From CAJXZP01 sp047610145 (GTDB lineage Bacteria; Bacteroidota; Bacteroidia; Flavobacteriales_G; Salibacteraceae): a stretch of 37,729 nt of DNA. The translations under genes and the position numbers were made by a program. The notes below the pieces were generated by a model. The model was not told the origin of the DNA. It did no database searches and saw nothing but the letters and a program-made list of their open reading frames with translations. Positions 25,296 to 32,280 of the stretch are shown in pieces; position 1 is the first letter of the stretch, and each line of letters starts with the position of its first letter. The stretch covers positions 1-37,729 of the forward strand of contig JBLFZF010000017.1 of assembly GCA_047610145.1 (NCBI GenBank). Reading direction: 5' to 3'.

Positions 25296-25327
25296 CTTAT
25301 TTGTCAAAGCGACTGACCGAAAATAAG
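25296..25327. repeat. Hairpin upstream of the phosphatase gene
   Basis: CTTATTTGTCA pairs with TGAC plus AAATAAG across a small asymmetric bulge, loop AAGCGAC. It lies ~90 bases before the phosphatase ATG. Confidence 0.45.
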
Positions 25328-25417
25328 GCTCCAAAACGTCAAAACTTTTAGATATCACGCTATAAACCATACCTAACTAGCTCCAATTCATGCTCTATTA
25401 TTGTATATTTTCATCCT

Positions 25418-25876
25418 ATGAAAAACGTACTATTCGTTTGTTTAGGAAACATCTGTAGGTCGCCAATGGCCCATGGAATATTCAGAGATAAAGCCAAAAA
25501 AAATGGATTGAAAATCAACATTGAGTCAGCCGGAACTTCGGCCTTTCATATAGGTGAGTGCCCAGATTCTAGAGCCATCGCAGTACTTTCTTTAAAAGGA
25601 ATAAATATTACTGATCTAAGATCTAGATTATTTATCGCATCTGATTTTGATCACTATGACTACATATTTACTATGGATTCAAGCAATCAAATGAACGTAA
25701 AACACATGGGGGTCTCTTTAAACCATGCTGTCAAAACCAAAATGATAATGAATTTAATCTACCCCAATGAGAACATTTCGGTACCTGACCCATACTACGG
25801 GGGATCTTCCGGCTTTGAAGACGTCTATAAAATGTTGGATATAGCCCTTGATCAATTAATTATCCAGTTAACCTAA
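25418..25876 (+). CDS. Low-molecular-weight protein tyrosine phosphatase
   Basis: A 152-residue cytoplasmic phosphatase hydrolysing phosphotyrosine. The CX5R loop CLGNICRS holds nucleophile Cys8 and Arg14; the general-acid Asp lies in VPDPYYGG near residue 127; SAGTSAFHIGECPDSRAI and MDSSNQMNVK are family-typical. In Bacteroidota such enzymes are often linked to polysaccharide regulation, but here the next gene is a methylase, a pairing I recall next to dnaA in Flavobacteriia. A TATATTTT box at 25403-25410 lies 7 bases before the ATG, so the leader may be very short. Confidence 0.95.
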   Translation: MKNVLFVCLGNICRSPMAHGIFRDKAKKNGLKINIESAGTSAFHIGECPDSRAIAVLSLKGINITDLRSRLFIASDFDHYDYIFTMDSSNQMNVKHMGVSLNHAVKTKMIMNLIYPNENISVPDPYYGGSSGFEDVYKMLDIALDQLIIQLT

Positions 25877-25920
25877 ATGGTTTAGAAAAATATCTGATTT
25901 TTGCACGCAAATATTTTAAA

Positions 25921-26631
25921 ATGAAATTAGGCACATTATTCTTGATTCCCACCGTAATTAGCGAGACTCCAATGCGATTTGTTATTCCGGAAGGAAACAA
26001 AGAGCAACTTCATGACTTAGTTCATTTTATGGTAGAAAAAGAAAAGCCTGCCAGAGCTGCGTTAAGAAACTTGGAATTGAGCCATCCCATTCAAGAGCTT
26101 AAACTATACAATATTGGAAAATATAGTGAAAGTGGTGATTTCGAATCTTACTTTAATCCTTTGTTTATGGGGGAAGACATGGGACTACTTTCAGATGCTG
26201 GATGTCCTGGAATTGCTGACCCAGGATCTAAGTTGGTGAAATTAGCCCATTCATTTAATATTAAGGTTGTTCCTTTAGTCGGGCCATCTTCTATATTTTT
26301 AGCATTAATGGCCTCTGGATTAAACGGGCAAAACTTTGCTTTTAACGGGTATCTGCCTGTTCAAGATAAAGAAAGAGCTAAAAAATTACGCGATTTAGAA
26401 ATGTTATCTGCGAGAACAGGGCAAACCCAGATGTTTATTGAAACCCCTTACCGCAATGAACAAATGTTTGAGACATTGAAAAAAACGTTACGTGCCGATA
26501 CTAAATTATGTATGGCTGTTGACGCTACTGCTCAAAAGGAGTATATCAAAACACTACCTATTGCCGAATGGAAAAACTTTACCCATCCATCGTTTCATAA
26601 AAGACCCTGTGTATTTTTAATTCAAGCTTAA
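25921..26631 (+). CDS. SAM-dependent methyltransferase, tetrapyrrole methylase/RsmI-like family
   Basis: A 236-residue enzyme of the tetrapyrrole methylase superfamily, closest by motif to RsmI/YraL (16S rRNA C1402 2'-O-methylation). It has GTLFLIPTVI at the start, MGLLSDAGCPGIADPGSKLV (RsmI: SDAGxPxISDPG), KVVPLVGPSSIFLALMASGL, FAFNGYLP and a FIETPYR segment in place of RsmI's YEStHR. It is shorter than E. coli RsmI (~286), lacking the C-terminal extension, so the substrate may differ. It lies 44 bases after the phosphatase, with TGATTTTTGCACGC just upstream as a possible promoter of its own. Confidence 0.85.
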   Translation: MKLGTLFLIPTVISETPMRFVIPEGNKEQLHDLVHFMVEKEKPARAALRNLELSHPIQELKLYNIGKYSESGDFESYFNPLFMGEDMGLLSDAGCPGIADPGSKLVKLAHSFNIKVVPLVGPSSIFLALMASGLNGQNFAFNGYLPVQDKERAKKLRDLEMLSARTGQTQMFIETPYRNEQMFETLKKTLRADTKLCMAVDATAQKEYIKTLPIAEWKNFTHPSFHKRPCVFLIQA

Positions 26632-26726
26632 ATACATAAAAAACAGGTAGGAAAACAGTACTCAATTAGGCGATTATCTAATACTACCCTACTTTTACAC
26701 CATTAATAAAATGGAGTGAATATAGT

Positions 26727-27533
26727 ATGAGAGAAATCATAGAAAAAGCATGGGATAACCGTGACCTTTTAAAAGACACCAAGACCCAAGAAGCCATTAG
26801 ATCTGTCATTAAAAAACTTGATAATGGCGAATTACGTGTCGCTGAGCCAAGCAATAACGGGTGGCAAGTAAATGAGTGGGTAAAAAAAGCGGTCGTTCTC
26901 TACTTCCCAATTCAACTCATGGAAACCATTGAATTAGGTCCTTTTGAATTTCATGATAAAATGAAGTTAAAAACCGGTTATGCAGAAAAGGGTGTTCGTG
27001 TTGTTCCTCATGCAGTGGCTAGATATGGTTCCTATATTTCTAAAAATGTAGTACTGATGCCCTCTTACGTTAATATTGGTGCCTACGTTGATAATGGAAC
27101 AATGGTGGATACCTGGGCCACAGTTGGTTCTTGCGCTCAAATTGGTAAAAACGTTCATCTTTCTGGCGGTGTAGGTATTGGAGGTGTTTTAGAACCACTT
27201 CAGGCGGCTCCGGTAATAATTGAAGATAATTGTTTCATTGGCTCTCGCTGTATTGTGGTGGAAGGCGTTCGCATAGAAACAGAAGCTGTTTTAGGGGCCA
27301 ATGTAGTTCTAACAATGTCCACTAAAATTATTGATGTTTCTGGTCCCAAACCAATTGAGTACAAAGGTGTAGTTCCCGCAAGGTCGGTTGTTATTCCTGG
27401 GACTATTGAAAAAGAATTCCCTGCGGGTAAGTATAATGTGCCAGTCGCTTTAATTATTGGTAAAAGAAAGCCAAGCACAGATTTAAAAACATCTTTAAAC
27501 GATGCCTTAAGAAACTTTAATGTAGCCGTATAA
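26727..27533 (+). CDS. dapD: 2,3,4,5-tetrahydropyridine-2,6-dicarboxylate N-succinyltransferase
   Basis: Lysine and meso-diaminopimelate biosynthesis enzyme that succinylates tetrahydrodipicolinate using succinyl-CoA. The 268-residue length is normal. An N-terminal helical domain (MREIIEKAWDNRDLL, RVAEP..WQVNEWVKKAVVLYFPI) precedes the left-handed beta-helix of hexapeptide repeats from ~95: VVPHAVARYGSYISKNVVLMPSYVNIGAYVDNGTMVDTWATVGSCAQIGKNVHLSGGVGIGGV, with the active-site region at MVDTWATVGSCAQIG, then ENCFIGSRCIVVEGVRIE-type rungs (EDNCFIGSR). The C-terminal PVALIIGKRKPSTDLKTSLN is typical. The GT9 gene begins one base after the stop, so they share a transcript. A TACTTTTA box at 26690-26697 may be the promoter. 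Confidence 0.97.
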   Translation: MREIIEKAWDNRDLLKDTKTQEAIRSVIKKLDNGELRVAEPSNNGWQVNEWVKKAVVLYFPIQLMETIELGPFEFHDKMKLKTGYAEKGVRVVPHAVARYGSYISKNVVLMPSYVNIGAYVDNGTMVDTWATVGSCAQIGKNVHLSGGVGIGGVLEPLQAAPVIIEDNCFIGSRCIVVEGVRIETEAVLGANVVLTMSTKIIDVSGPKPIEYKGVVPARSVVIPGTIEKEFPAGKYNVPVALIIGKRKPSTDLKTSLNDALRNFNVAV

Positions 27534-27534
27534 T

Positions 27535-28536
27535 ATGACCATTGTTCCAGAACGCATATTAGTTATCCAAACCGCTTTTATAGGTGACGTCATATTGGCT
27601 ACTTCCTTATTGGAAAAGATCCATACCCATTTACCCAAAGCCAAAATTGATTTTTTGGTCAGAAAAGGTAACGAATCGCTACTCGCCAATCATCCGTTTA
27701 TTAACGAATTAATTATATGGAACAAAAAAGATGCTAAATACAAAAGCCTGTATCGCTTATTAAAAAAAATACGTGCATCTTCCTACGATGCAATTATAAA
27801 CACGCAAAGGTTTGGAGCCACTGGAATGCTGACCGCATTATCTGGAGCACCTATTCGATCTGGATTTTCAAAGAATCCGTTTTCTATTGGGTTTTCACAC
27901 TCGGCACCACATGAAATTGGTAACGGAACACATGAGATCGAAAGAAATCATAAGCTTATTTCATTTTTCACGGACCCCTTAGTTTCTAAGCCAAAACTAT
28001 ACCCTACTCTGCAAGATAAGGAATTAGTAGCGCCCTATGGACATCTACCATTTATCACTATCTCCCCCGCCTCGGTATGGTTCACCAAACAATTTCCTTT
28101 AGACAAATGGATTGATTTCATTAATCAATTACCCACTGATTTAAATATTTTTCTTTTAGGTGGACCAGGAGATAAAAGTCAGAATGATCAATTAATCAGT
28201 AAATGTTCCACCAATGTACCAGAAAACTTAGCGGGTAAATTAAGTCTGTTACAATCAGCGGCTTTAATGCATAAAGCGAAAATGAATTTTGTGAATGACT
28301 CCGGACCATTACATCTTTGCTCTGCCATGAATGCTCCGGTTACTGCGATATTTTGCTCTACTATTCCAGCATTTGGATTCACTCCACTTTCGGAGGAAAA
28401 AAACATCATTCAAACACGGCATGAGTTAGCCTGTAGACCTTGCGGCTTGCATGGATTAGAGAATTGTCCAGAAGGTCATTACAATTGTGCCAATCAAATT
28501 GAGACTCATCAACTTTTAGAAACATTTGCACTCTAA
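27535..28536 (+). CDS. GT9 family glycosyltransferase (heptosyltransferase-like)
   Basis: A 333-residue cytoplasmic-face glycosyltransferase, family GT9, GT-B fold, probably building lipopolysaccharide core or a surface glycan. N-terminal RILVIQTAFIGDVILATSLLEKI matches the family's 'xxGDxxxxTPLL' start. C-terminal half: ITISPASVWFTKQFPLDKWIDFI and LLGGPGDKSQNDQL, then NFVNDSGPLHLCSAMNAPVTAIFCSTIPAFGFTPL, the acceptor/donor motif with conserved Asp. CRPCGLHGLENCPEGHYNC adds a Cys-rich tail also seen in GT9 enzymes. It follows dapD by one base, suggesting coupled translation; the metabolic link (peptidoglycan and envelope) is only inferred. Confidence 0.92.
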   Translation: MTIVPERILVIQTAFIGDVILATSLLEKIHTHLPKAKIDFLVRKGNESLLANHPFINELIIWNKKDAKYKSLYRLLKKIRASSYDAIINTQRFGATGMLTALSGAPIRSGFSKNPFSIGFSHSAPHEIGNGTHEIERNHKLISFFTDPLVSKPKLYPTLQDKELVAPYGHLPFITISPASVWFTKQFPLDKWIDFINQLPTDLNIFLLGGPGDKSQNDQLISKCSTNVPENLAGKLSLLQSAALMHKAKMNFVNDSGPLHLCSAMNAPVTAIFCSTIPAFGFTPLSEEKNIIQTRHELACRPCGLHGLENCPEGHYNCANQIETHQLLETFAL

Positions 28537-28611
28537 AAAAATTAGTGATAAATTGAGAAATCATAAACGAACAAACTTGTATAAACTTTAGTCTATTTGA
28601 TTTATTCCCAA

Positions 28612-28619
28612 TAGCTTTG
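28612..28619 (+). promoter_or_regulatory. Predicted -7 box of the 471-residue unknown
   Basis: TAGCTTTG, 19 bases before the ATG at 28639. No -33 TTTG at standard spacing. Confidence 0.4.
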
Positions 28620-28638
28620 AACATAATAAAAACCAAAA

Positions 28639-30054
28639 ATGGAATTAGAAAGAAAACTCACAGTAAACGAAAAGGCACTTATTGTAAACCTTGACCCTAA
28701 TGTGTATGGATCCTTTTCTGAAATTGGAGCAGGTCAAGAAGTTGCCGCTAATTTTTTTCAAGCTGGTGGGGCTTCAGGCACCATTGCATTGACCCAATCT
28801 GCTTATGACAAAAAGATTTCTAACGCTATTTATGGCGAAGGAAAACGATTTGTGAGTAAACAGAGGTTGATCCGAATGATGGATCACGATTTCGCGAACA
28901 TTACGGATAAACTTTCCGATAGGGAGGAAGAAACAAGATTCTTTGCTTTTGCAGATACTATTGAAACCTTAAATTTTCACAAAACCAATCAAGGTCATGG
29001 TTGGATGGGAATTACTTTTCAAAAAAACCCAAAAACAAAACCCAACCAGATCGTACTTCACGTTATTTTACATGATAACGATCCACTTCTGCAACAAAAA
29101 GCAATTGGACGATTAGGGGTTAATTTAATTCACGGGGTAAATAATAACATCCATTCCATGAGAGTATTTCTTAGTTCCTTAATGGATGGGCTAAGCAGAG
29201 ACCGAGTTGAAATTGATATGTTTAATGTTACGGGTCCGGATTTTGAGGATATTGATAACAGATTAATCAGTTTAAAACTTGTCAAGTTAGGTTTAACACC
29301 GGTAGCTATGTTTGGTCCAGACGGTCAAAATGTGCAGGCCTCTGAAATACTTTACAAAAAGAACTTACTCGTTTTAAGAGGTCGTTTCCGTCCTCCTACC
29401 TTAGTTAATGTAGACATGCTTTTGGCCGGTTACCGTCAATTTGTAAAAGATCCGAGCGTGTCAAAAAAAGATCTAATCGTTCTATCCGAACTTTCATTAA
29501 ACAATCTTTTAATTGGAGAAGATGATCACAAGAAAGAAAGAGATTACATGGATCGAGTAGATATTCTATGTTCTTTAGGTCAAACCGTTATCATCACGAA
29601 CTATCAACATTATTATAAATTAACCAATTATTTATCTGATGTAAATAGAGGTCGGAAAATAGGGGTGTTAATGGGAGTAAATAACCTTGAAGCCATTTTT
29701 GACCCAATGTATTATAGTAAGCTTAAAGGGGGTATTTTAGAATCTTTCGGTAGATTATTTGGTCGTAATATTAAGCTATTAATATACCCTGCAACAGATG
29801 GGGAAAACGGAGAACTGCACACGTGTAACACGGTACAAATTGATGAGAAGTTAAAGCATTTATTTTACTACCTTACCGAAAACAACCAAATTGAAGACAT
29901 TAGTCGTTGCAACAAGCAATTGCTCAGTATTTTCTCAGATGACGTGCTAGAAATGATTAATGAAAACAAAGCTGGCTGGGAAAAGTTAGTTCCTAATAAA
30001 GTAGCACGTACCATTAAAAAGAACGGAATGTTTGGCTATGTAGCTAGTAATTAA
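28639..30054 (+). CDS. Conserved 471-residue protein of unknown function
   Basis: A soluble protein without signal peptide or membrane helix. The opening pattern (NLDPNVYGSFSEIGAGQEVA, then FFQAGGASGTIALTQSAYD) belongs to a conserved family I recall from several phyla, but I know no assigned activity, and I do not trust functional labels for it. Further fixed-looking stretches: FFAFADTIET, HGWMGITFQ, ILHDNDPLLQQKAIGRLGVNLIHG, RVEIDMFNVTGPDF, LRGRFRPPT and GVNNLEAIFDPMYY. Several Asp/His/Asn runs could be a metal or catalytic site. The late KGGILESFGRLFGRNIKLLIYPA may be a regulatory or oligomer region. It is convergent with the response regulator across a 17-bp perfect stem. Confidence 0.8.
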   Translation: MELERKLTVNEKALIVNLDPNVYGSFSEIGAGQEVAANFFQAGGASGTIALTQSAYDKKISNAIYGEGKRFVSKQRLIRMMDHDFANITDKLSDREEETRFFAFADTIETLNFHKTNQGHGWMGITFQKNPKTKPNQIVLHVILHDNDPLLQQKAIGRLGVNLIHGVNNNIHSMRVFLSSLMDGLSRDRVEIDMFNVTGPDFEDIDNRLISLKLVKLGLTPVAMFGPDGQNVQASEILYKKNLLVLRGRFRPPTLVNVDMLLAGYRQFVKDPSVSKKDLIVLSELSLNNLLIGEDDHKKERDYMDRVDILCSLGQTVIITNYQHYYKLTNYLSDVNRGRKIGVLMGVNNLEAIFDPMYYSKLKGGILESFGRLFGRNIKLLIYPATDGENGELHTCNTVQIDEKLKHLFYYLTENNQIEDISRCNKQLLSIFSDDVLEMINENKAGWEKLVPNKVARTIKKNGMFGYVASN

Positions 30055-30060
30055 ATGAAA

Positions 30061-30109
30061 TTTAGAGCAATTAAAAGAGCTGATTACCGCCCCTTTTAAT
30101 TGCTCTAAA
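30061..30109. terminator. 17-bp perfect stem between convergent genes, probable bidirectional terminator
   Basis: TTTAGAGCAATTAAAAG (30061-30077) pairs exactly with CTTTTAATTGCTCTAAA (30093-30109), loop of 15 bases. It begins 6 bases after the stop of the 471-residue gene and ends directly at the stop of the response regulator. It has no clear T-tract on either side, so termination could be by a U-rich stem or the hairpin could serve in RNA stability. Confidence 0.65.
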
Positions 30110-30868
30110 CTAATAATTCATCCAAGATAAAAAATCGTTTACCCTACTCCTAGTGACCAGTACATCCGAATCAAACTTCGGGTGGACTTCTAGTTTTAAC
30201 CGACTGTTAAAATACTTATGAATTCCTCGAATACTAGAACTACTAAGAAGAAGCTGTCTATTAATTCTGAAAAATTTTTTTGGATCTAATTGTGGCATAA
30301 CTTGATCTAAAGAATAATCAACAATAAGTTTTTTACCATTTTTCTGAACCAAATACACCGTATTACCTTCGGCAAAGAAAAAACCTATATCATCCGCCTC
30401 CACTTGTTTATACCGATCTCCAATCCGAATTAAAAACTTTGATTTATACGACTGTTCCGTATTTTTGGAGATTAAGTGGTTTAAAACGTCAATATCCAGG
30501 GCCTTTTTTGACCCCCACAAAGTTTCATATTTAGCAATAGAATTAGCTAAATCTCTTTCATCAATTGGCTTGAGTAAATAGTCAATACTATTTAACTTGA
30601 ATGCTTTTACCGCAAACTCATCATAAGCAGTGGTAAATATTATGGGGGTAGATATTTTAATATGTCTAAATAATTCAAAACTGGTACCGTCCATTAATTG
30701 GATATCAGAAATAATTAAATCAACTTCTCTTTTAGACGAAAACCACTCTACCCCTTCCGAAATACTTTTAATAACATGAATTACCTCAATATCGGGACGT
30801 AACGATTTTAGTGTTCGCTTTAGCTCATTAGCTAATAAATTCTCGTCTTCTATAATTACAACTCTCAT
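30110..30868 (-). CDS. LytTR family response regulator
   Basis: Two-component regulator, 252 residues from the ATG at 30868. Receiver domain: acidic pocket IIEDEN (residues 5-10), phospho-acceptor Asp55 in LIISDIQL, Thr in FTTAYDE and Lys in LLKPIDE. A LytTR DNA-binding domain follows at ~140-250: FLIRIGDRYKQVEADDIGFFFAEGN, FFRINRQLLLSSSSIRGIHKYFNSRLKLEV. The frame extends to a TTG at 30886, but a TAAATTTG -7 box (30884-30891) overlaps it, so the ATG is preferred. No sensor kinase lies in the window; LytTR regulators in Bacteroidota usually have a partner kinase nearby. It is upstream-adjacent to the cbb3 operon's 3' end, 223 bases away. Confidence 0.93.
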   Translation of the reverse strand: MRVVIIEDENLLANELKRTLKSLRPDIEVIHVIKSISEGVEWFSSKREVDLIISDIQLMDGTSFELFRHIKISTPIIFTTAYDEFAVKAFKLNSIDYLLKPIDERDLANSIAKYETLWGSKKALDIDVLNHLISKNTEQSYKSKFLIRIGDRYKQVEADDIGFFFAEGNTVYLVQKNGKKLIVDYSLDQVMPQLDPKKFFRINRQLLLSSSSIRGIHKYFNSRLKLEVHPKFDSDVLVTRSRVNDFLSWMNY

Positions 30869-30883
30869 ATTTTCAACTCTATT

Positions 30884-30891
30884 CAAATTTA
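30884..30891 (-). promoter_or_regulatory. Predicted -7 box of the response regulator
   Basis: TAAATTTG on the minus strand; expected leader ~11 bases before the ATG at 30868. No -33 TTTG. Confidence 0.45.
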
Positions 30892-31027
30892 TAATAAAAG
30901 GACTCTAAGAAATGAAGTTTCGCTGCTTTAGCAAGCTAGTTTTATTTTATTGGTTGTATGTTTATTTAATCGGAAATATGAATGGGATGAATGCCTAATT
31001 TTAATTTTGAGAGAACTCGAAAGTATA

Positions 31028-31044
31028 TGTGAATTGCATTCACA
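31028..31044. promoter_or_regulatory. CRP/FNR-like palindrome upstream of the response regulator
   Basis: TGTGAAT-TGC-ATTCACA, exact 7-base arms. It resembles a CRP site (TGTGA-N6-TCACA) but with N7. It lies 65 bases after the tauE/safE stop and ~150 upstream of the response-regulator start. Confidence 0.4.
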
Positions 31045-31089
31045 AGTATTTGGAATACACACAATTTAACCTGATTTATTACAGAACAG

Positions 31090-31105
31090 TTTATTTTAAA
31101 ATAAA
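31090..31105. repeat. 16-bp AT palindrome at the end of the cbb3 operon
   Basis: TTTATTTTAAAATAAA, perfect, 4 bases after the stop of the last operon gene. It could help end the transcript, but pure AT palindromes occur by chance in such DNA. Confidence 0.3.
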
Positions 31106-31109
31106 TGAA

Positions 31110-31811
31110 TCAATTACATTGCGTAACAGACGAATCTACCCGATCAATTTCAGGACTTAAATAATGAATATTTAAATTCAAACCTCTTAAAATAAATAGT
31201 AATCCAATGACTATCACAAAGTATGGAATTGATTTTTGAAAATTATTTCGAACCTTTATACTCAGAAAGCCGCCTAATAAAGTAGCCGATAACATCACCG
31301 GTAATGTACCCATTCCAAAAAACACCATGAAAGTCATTCCTCCCAAAGCGTCTCCTTCCGCAATAGCCCCTGCTAAAGCAATGTATACCATTGCACAAGG
31401 CAATAATCCATTTAATATGCCGATAAAAAATAAGTGCTCGACAGAAGACTTCTTAAATAATTTGGCAAATAAGGATTTTAACCTCCCCATATATTTGAAA
31501 GTATATGAATCAAGGTTAAGACTTTTAGAAACTTTTGGTAAAAGAATACTCATAATCATGATGACTCCAGCACCAATTGATAATGCCCGTTGCGCACCCG
31601 CCATAACCAAGCTCTTACCAATTAAGCCAAACAACAAACCTAACGCACTATAGGTCGTTAATCTACCTACGTTATATACTAAGCCACCCATAAATTGAGA
31701 AGCTCTAGTGGCTCTATTTAGAGGTAAGGCAAATGCAATTGGCCCACACATTCCCAAGCAATGGAAACTACTCACCAATCCAATAGATATGGCAACCCAC
31801 CATTGAATCAT
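31110..31811 (-). CDS. Sulfite exporter TauE/SafE family protein (DsbD-like, cbb3-linked)
   Basis: A 233-residue six-helix membrane protein of the TauE/SafE or DsbD_2 type that typically closes cbb3 operons. The N-terminal helix has SFHCLGMCGPIAFALPLN with the paired Cys of the family (HCxGMCGP), and NGLLPCAMVYIALAGAIAEGD carries the second-half Cys motif. The family is thought to help metal or redox delivery during oxidase assembly, perhaps copper transport; the exact substrate is unresolved. Starts 12 bases after ccoH. Confidence 0.88.
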   Translation of the reverse strand: MIQWWVAISIGLVSSFHCLGMCGPIAFALPLNRATRASQFMGGLVYNVGRLTTYSALGLLFGLIGKSLVMAGAQRALSIGAGVIMIMSILLPKVSKSLNLDSYTFKYMGRLKSLFAKLFKKSSVEHLFFIGILNGLLPCAMVYIALAGAIAEGDALGGMTFMVFFGMGTLPVMLSATLLGGFLSIKVRNNFQKSIPYFVIVIGLLFILRGLNLNIHYLSPEIDRVDSSVTQCN

Positions 31812-31823
31812 TTTAGTGTCTTT

Positions 31824-32270
31824 TTAGATAAATACATTTTTCTCTAAGTAGCAGTCCTTTCCTTTAACGGTCCATTTAACCTGAACTTGATATTTTCCAT
31901 TTTTAAATTTTGAATGCGGTACTTTTTGCTCAAAACTAGCATCTAACTTTAATGGAACCGTAAAATCCAATTTAGAATCAGACGGTCTATAAATGGTGAT
32001 TTCTCCTATAGCTGAATTCGGATCATAATCCCCAACCAAGTTTAAAACCCAATTCTCATTTACCTTACTCCATTTGAGTTCGGTATTCAATTCTAACGCC
32101 TGTTTTACACGATCTATTTGATTTTGAAACTGAATCTCCTTCGCATAATAATCGTCTGTAACTAATTCAGTTTTTCTTTTATCAGACATGCTAAGTATCA
32201 AAACAGTGGTAAATACCACAACAATAGTTACCGGAATAGCAATAGCCGCATGGCCCCAAGTAAATCTCAT
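31824..32270 (-). CDS. ccoH: FixH/CcoH family assembly protein
   Basis: A 148-residue single-pass membrane protein. One N-terminal helix (~7-28, GHAAIAIPVTIVVVFTTVLI) is followed by a YYAKEIQFQNQIDR motif typical of FixH, and a periplasmic beta domain. CcoH helps stable assembly of the cbb3 complex. Position between ccoG and tauE/safE and the 10-base spacing after ccoG support the call. No cysteines of note in the periplasmic part apart from one near residue 140. Confidence 0.88.
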   Translation of the reverse strand: MRFTWGHAAIAIPVTIVVVFTTVLILSMSDKRKTELVTDDYYAKEIQFQNQIDRVKQALELNTELKWSKVNENWVLNLVGDYDPNSAIGEITIYRPSDSKLDFTVPLKLDASFEQKVPHSKFKNGKYQVQVKWTVKGKDCYLEKNVFI

Positions 32271-32280
32271 ATTATATTAG

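Larger units (their letters stand above)
24628..25417. other. 790-base non-coding region rich in repeats and palindromes
   Basis: No gene on either strand. From left to right it holds the leader of the giant gene with a CCTACA...TGTAGG hairpin (24661-24689), a degenerate 102-bp tandem element (24841-25053), a 14-bp palindrome (25125-25138), a 16-bp inverted repeat (25156-25171 and 25267-25282) and a further hairpin (25296-25327), then the phosphatase promoter. It is notably AT-rich from 25055 on. See the separate entries. Confidence 0.8.

Noticed and set aside
30869..30886. TTG start for the response regulator six codons upstream
   Set aside because: The TTG overlaps the predicted -7 box, and the ATG at 30868 begins the usual first receiver strand.
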